Of a DNA stretch of 64,000 bases, positions 60,418 through 64,000 are shown one piece after another. The DNA is from Gemmatimonadaceae bacterium. Its GTDB lineage: Bacteria; Gemmatimonadota; Gemmatimonadetes; Gemmatimonadales; Gemmatimonadaceae. The stretch lies in assembly GCA_036003045.1 (NCBI GenBank), contig DASYSS010000033.1, forward strand, positions 62,001-126,000, read 5' to 3'. The first letter of the stretch is position 1. The number at the start of each line of letters is the position of its first letter. The notes beneath the pieces are model-generated. The model saw only the letters and a list, made by a program, of their open reading frames with translations. It ran no database searches and was not told the origin of the DNA. The position numbers and the translations under genes were made by a program.

Positions 60418-62542
60418 GGACCGGCGCGATCACTCGTGCCGGCGGCGTGAAGAGCGGGCCCCACTGCGGAACTTTCCACGGATTGTTCCGCAGTTCCTCG
60501 GGCTCGGTGCCCGGCAAGAAGTACTCGGTGTAGCGCATGTCGTACGGCGTCGCGGCCGTCGCGAGCTTGCCCGTCGTGCGATCGATCTCGGCGTAGACGA
60601 GACCGTCCGGCGGCGCGCCCCAACCGCTCGTCGACCGGCCCGTGTAGTACTTGCCGATCATGTCGCCCCAGATCGGCGCCGCGAGCAGACCGCCGACCGC
60701 GCCCTTGGCGATCGTCTTCGGCTGGTCGAAGCCGAGCCACACGCCGGCGACGACGTCCGGCGTCATCCCGACGAACCACACGTCGCGGTTGTCGTTCGTC
60801 GTGCCCGTCTTACCGGCGACCGGCACGTTGTCCGGCACGGCTTTGCGGGCGGCGGTCCCGCTCCCCCGCTCCGCGGCGTCGCGCATCATGTCACGCACGA
60901 TGAACGCCACGCGTGGATCGAGCACCTGCTGCGGGGTCGATGCGGGACGCGCGTAAACCGCCCGGTTCGCCACGTCGTTGATGCGCGTGATGAAACGCGG
61001 CTGCACGACAGCGCCGTTGTCGGCGAACGCCGTGTACGCCGTGATCATGTCGATCGGGTGCACCGACGACGCGCCGATCGCGCTCGCCGGCACCGGGTCG
61101 ATTTTCGTCGTGATGCCCAGTCGCTGCGCGAGCGCCGACACGGAGTCCATCCCGACGCGCATGCCGAGTTGGATCGCGACCATGTTGCGCGAGTGGACGA
61201 GCCCCTCGCGCATCGTCATCGCGATCGCGGTCGGCACGCCTTCCTTCCACGTCGTCATTCCCCAGAATTTTCCGTCGTTCTCGCCCGGTTTGTACTCCTC
61301 ACCCGTGGGAAGCGGAATGTCCAGCGCCGTGTCCGGAACGATCGTGTTGACGGAGACGCTGTCCTCGATCGCTTTCGAGTAGACGATCGGCTTCATCGTC
61401 GAACCGGGTTGACGCAGCGCGGTGATCGCGCGGTCGAAGGGCGCGCGCTGGTAGTTGCGCCCGCCCACGAGCGCGCGCACGTCGCCGCTGCGGGGATCCA
61501 TCGCGACCGCCATCGCCTGCAAGTAGTCGGTCTGATTGCCCTTCGCGAGCGCCTGTGTGAGGTGCTTGTACCCCTTTTGCGCCTCGATCTTGTTCGTGCC
61601 GTCGACGACGGCGTCGACCGCCGCGCGCTGAAGTGTGGGATCGAGCGTGGTGTAGATCTTGTAACCGCCGTTCCCCACGGGAATCCCGGCGCGCTCGGCC
61701 TGGTGCTTCACTTCGTCGACGAAATAGCCCGCCGCGGCGGACATGCCGCCGTTCGACGCGGTGACCAACGGCTCGAGCTTCGTCTTGTCGGCCAGCGCCT
61801 GCGTGATGTACTGCTGGTCCGCCATCAGCTGCAGGATCAGATTGCGGCGCTCTTTCGAGCGCTGCGGGTGGGCGATCGGATCGTAGTACGGCTGCGACCT
61901 GGGGAGAGCGGCGAGCGTCGCCGCCTCGGCGAGCGTGAGCCGCGACGCGGGATGGCCGAAGTAGTGACGCGATCCCGCCTCGATACCGAACCAGCCGCGG
62001 CCCAGGTTGATCTGATTGAGATATCCCTGGAGGATCGTGTCCTTCGGGTAGTGGCGCTCCATTTCGCGCGCGGCCGACTGCTCACGCAGCTTGCGCGAGA
62101 TGCCCGCGGTGCCGCTCACCTCGCGCCGGTCGATGATGTCCGGGTGCATGTACCCGACCAGCTGCTGCGTGATCGTGCTGCCGCCGCCGCGATTCTCGTT
62201 GAGAATCTTGCCTTTGACCGCGGCCACCACCGAGCGAAGGTCGACCCCGTCGTGCTCGTAGAAGCGCTGATCCTCGACCGCGATGAAGGCCTTGGGCACG
62301 TACCACGGCAGCGTCTTGAGCGGCACGCTGGTGCGCATCTCGCGGCCGATCTCGCCGATGAGCGACGAATCGCGCGCGTAAACGAGCGACGACTGGGGAA
62401 GCGGAATGATCTGCCACGCTTCGCCCGTCTTGGGCGTCGTGTCCTGCGCGCCGATCGGAGCAGTCAGCGCCAGGGCGATCAATGCGTATGTCGTCCGGCG
62501 CACGCGCGACGCGGCCGCCGGGGAAAAACGAGTCAACGTCAT
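60395..62542 (-). CDS. class A penicillin-binding protein (transglycosylase/transpeptidase)
   Basis: The 715-residue protein starts at the ATG preceded by a TACAAT box six bases upstream. Its signal segment ends near APIGAQ. The glycosyltransferase domain has VEDQRFYEHDGVDLRSV, GGSTITQQLV and EAATLAALPRSQPYYDP. The transpeptidase has QPGSTMKPIVY (Ser381 nucleophile), HSRNMVAIQL (SRN) and VAGKTGTTND (KTG). It polymerises and crosslinks peptidoglycan in the periplasm. The cleavable-looking N-terminal segment may act as a membrane anchor instead. It diverges from the NAD synthetase gene with 86 bp between. Confidence 0.93.
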   Translation of the reverse strand: MTLTRFSPAAASRVRRTTYALIALALTAPIGAQDTTPKTGEAWQIIPLPQSSLVYARDSSLIGEIGREMRTSVPLKTLPWYVPKAFIAVEDQRFYEHDGVDLRSVVAAVKGKILNENRGGGSTITQQLVGYMHPDIIDRREVSGTAGISRKLREQSAAREMERHYPKDTILQGYLNQINLGRGWFGIEAGSRHYFGHPASRLTLAEAATLAALPRSQPYYDPIAHPQRSKERRNLILQLMADQQYITQALADKTKLEPLVTASNGGMSAAAGYFVDEVKHQAERAGIPVGNGGYKIYTTLDPTLQRAAVDAVVDGTNKIEAQKGYKHLTQALAKGNQTDYLQAMAVAMDPRSGDVRALVGGRNYQRAPFDRAITALRQPGSTMKPIVYSKAIEDSVSVNTIVPDTALDIPLPTGEEYKPGENDGKFWGMTTWKEGVPTAIAMTMREGLVHSRNMVAIQLGMRVGMDSVSALAQRLGITTKIDPVPASAIGASSVHPIDMITAYTAFADNGAVVQPRFITRINDVANRAVYARPASTPQQVLDPRVAFIVRDMMRDAAERGSGTAARKAVPDNVPVAGKTGTTNDNRDVWFVGMTPDVVAGVWLGFDQPKTIAKGAVGGLLAAPIWGDMIGKYYTGRSTSGWGAPPDGLVYAEIDRTTGKLATAATPYDMRYTEYFLPGTEPEELRNNPWKVPQWGPLFTPPARVIAPVLTGRPAP

Positions 62543-62554
62543 GTAACCATTGTA
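62543..62554 (-). promoter_or_regulatory. candidate leaderless -10 box for the penicillin-binding protein gene
   Basis: TACAAT on the minus strand (plus coordinates 62549-62554) lies six bases before the ATG at 62542. No good -35 box was found 17 bp further upstream. If the -10 is used, the transcript starts at the ATG. Confidence 0.35.
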
Positions 62555-62628
62555 TCTGTGCACTTCTCTATTACCCCGATGAGGCGGAATCTCGCCCACC
62601 TCGTTCTTGGCGCGCTACCTTTCGTTCC

Positions 62629-64000
62629 ATGCCCCCGCTCGTCCACCTCGCCGTGGCGCAAATCAAGCCACGGAAGGGCGATTACCGCGGCAACCTCGAG
62701 CGGCTTAAAGCGGTCTTCGCCCAAATCGATCAACTGAGACCCCGGCCGAACGTGCTCTGTTTGGCCGAGAGCGCGCTGACCGGGTATTTCCTCGAGGGCG
62801 GCGTTCGTGACAGCGCGGTCACCGCGGGCACGCTCGCCGCGGATCTCGACGCCGTCTACCGAAGCGCCGTCACATCGCCCGCACCAATCGACGTAACGCT
62901 GGGCTTCTACGAAGTATGGAACAACAAGCTCTACAACAGTGCGATCTACGTCACACTGGGCGCGGGCGAGCCGAAGATCCGGCACGTTCATCGGAAGGTT
63001 TTTCTCCCCACCTACGGGCTTTTCGATGAAGAGCGGTTCGTCGAGCGTGGTCGGGAAGTCCGGGCGTTCGACACGCCATGGGGTCGCGCCGCGCTCCTCG
63101 TTTGCGAGGACGCGTGGCATAGCCTCACCCCGACGATCGCCGCGCTCGACGGCGCGCAGATCATCTTCGTTTGCGCCGCCGCGCCGGCTCGCGGCACTCA
63201 GCCCAAGGGAGACTCCGTCCCGGGTCCGGTGAGCGTCAGCCGCTGGGACCGATTGATTCGCGACGTCGCCGACGAGCACGGCGTCTTCGTGACGCTGTCG
63301 TGCCTGGTAGGCAGCGAGGGCGGAAAGGTTTTTCCAGGCGGCTCGATGGTAACGGGCCCGTCCGGCGATGTTCGCGCGCGAGCGCCGCTCTGGGACGAAT
63401 CGGTGCTCTCGGTCGGCGTGGACCTCGCGGACTGCACGCGCGCGCGCACCGACATGCCGCTCATCGCGGACCTCGAAACGATGGTACCGCATCTCAAGCG
63501 GAACATCGACGACATTCTCGCCGGTACGCCGGCGACGCTCGAGTACGATCCGGTTGCCGCCCACGCCGACGATTCGGCGCGGCACGAGCCGGGGCCGACG
63601 AACCCACGCGCGACACGCGGGCAGGATCTGCCGGTGATTCGCGTGGGTGCAACCGGCCATGAAGCGCCGGGGCAGCTCGCGATCGACGCCGCGCTCACGG
63701 AGCAGTGGCTCGTTCATTTCATCCGCGACGAGATGGAACGCCGCCAGTTCAAGCGCGCCGTCGTCGGGGTGTCCGGCGGCGTCGACTCGGCGGTGACCGC
63801 GTATCTGGCGGCGCGCGCGCTCGGACCCGAGAACGTGATCGGCGTCCGCATGCCGTACCGCTCGTCGAGTCGCGAGAGCCTCGACCACGCGCAGCTGGTC
63901 ATCGACGCGCTCGGGATCGAGTCGCGCACGATCGACATCACGGCGGCGGTCGACGGCTATCTCTGTCACGAGCCCGAGGCCGATGGTGGTCGTCGAGGGA
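62629..64000 (+). CDS. nadE: glutamine-dependent NAD+ synthetase, 3' end outside window
   Basis: The frame starts at the ATG giving MPPLVHLAVAQIKPRKGDYRGNLERL and runs off the right edge after 457 complete codons. The N-terminal nitrilase-type amidotransferase domain has LCLAESALTGYF (Glu), HRKVFLPTYGLFDEERF (Lys) and LLVCEDAWHSL (Cys). The synthetase domain begins near residue 370 with VVGVSGGVDSAVTAYLAARALG (ATP-binding P-loop). It makes NAD+ from deamido-NAD+ and glutamine in the cytoplasm. Only the start of the second domain is present. Confidence 0.94.
   Translation, partial: MPPLVHLAVAQIKPRKGDYRGNLERLKAVFAQIDQLRPRPNVLCLAESALTGYFLEGGVRDSAVTAGTLAADLDAVYRSAVTSPAPIDVTLGFYEVWNNKLYNSAIYVTLGAGEPKIRHVHRKVFLPTYGLFDEERFVERGREVRAFDTPWGRAALLVCEDAWHSLTPTIAALDGAQIIFVCAAAPARGTQPKGDSVPGPVSVSRWDRLIRDVADEHGVFVTLSCLVGSEGGKVFPGGSMVTGPSGDVRARAPLWDESVLSVGVDLADCTRARTDMPLIADLETMVPHLKRNIDDILAGTPATLEYDPVAAHADDSARHEPGPTNPRATRGQDLPVIRVGATGHEAPGQLAIDAALTEQWLVHFIRDEMERRQFKRAVVGVSGGVDSAVTAYLAARALGPENVIGVRMPYRSSSRESLDHAQLVIDALGIESRTIDITAAVDGYLCHEPEADGGRRG

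Noticed and set aside
61058-62737. 559-codon plus-strand open frame opposite the penicillin-binding protein
   Set aside because: It is an antisense shadow; the minus strand carries SxxK, SRN and KTG motifs.
1-64000. tRNA and rRNA genes, prophage, toxin-antitoxin pairs, biosynthetic clusters
   Set aside because: No cloverleaf with TTCGA-type loop, rRNA segment, phage structural gene, toxin pair or synthase module was seen on reading both strands; a dedicated search could still find a short RNA.

Overview
The window is high-GC, densely packed bacterial DNA. Short gene gaps, many 4-base ATGA/GTGA overlaps, frequent GTG starts, TonB, outer-membrane barrels, lipoproteins and Tat/Sec signals point to a Gram-negative. 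The PadR/ADOP permease pair, tandem Ser/Thr kinases with a two-helix membrane domain, Gly/Arg-rich secreted S9 and S10 peptidases and ECF sigma operons fit Gemmatimonadota best. That assignment is inferred from gene content; no rRNA or other marker confirms it. No rRNA, tRNA, CRISPR array, prophage or biosynthetic cluster was seen.

Layout. 1-8.2 kb: end of a DinB protein, a lipoprotein with a divergent M20 peptidase, two coupled hypotheticals, then an S9 peptidase operon ending in a Nudix hydrolase. 8.3-9.6 kb: an intact-looking IS3-family element. 9.7-15.0 kb (mostly minus): barrel protein, TonB-like protein, DinB, NTT-like transporter, Tat-exported epimerase. 15.1-22.8 kb: gamma-glutamyltransferase, Kir-type K+ channel coupled to a large S9 peptidase, P1 peptidase. 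22.9-27.7 kb: PadR plus ADOP permease, facing a sigma/anti-sigma/secretin-like operon. 27.8-33.7 kb: MFS transporter, secreted protein, second gamma-glutamyltransferase, and an xdhC/NifU-like/mobA maturation operon. 34-40.4 kb: SGNH hydrolase, IspH, CGNR regulator, acetyltransferase, DEAH-type helicase. 40.4-42.7 kb: a 16-bp repeat island, pfkA, and a small gene with an in-frame TGA read here as a selenoprotein. 42.8-46.5 kb: pseudopilin, then an ECF sigma operon in which two proteins carry glycogen-binding-like domains. 46.6-55.8 kb: DEAD-box helicase, alpha/beta hydrolases, Spy-like protein, two paralogous Ser/Thr kinases. 56-64 kb: Lon with an insertion, S10 carboxypeptidase, class A penicillin-binding protein, and NAD+ synthetase running off the end.

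Together the genes suggest a chemoheterotroph investing in extracytoplasmic peptide breakdown (M20, two S9, two gamma-glutamyltransferases, P1, S10), with envelope sensing through ECF sigma factors and membrane kinases.

Most notable is the minus-strand gene at 42031-42270. It encodes a SelW/Rdx-family thioredoxin-like protein whose CXXC second cysteine is TGA, with a strong Shine-Dalgarno upstream and, 21 nt downstream, a hairpin with a GGUCU loop resembling the E. coli fdhF SECIS. Other unusual features are two opposed arrays of a 16-bp repeat downstream of pfkA, a dispersed octamer (CCGGTGGA-like) repeat in several gene gaps, and the sigma/glycogen-binding operon.
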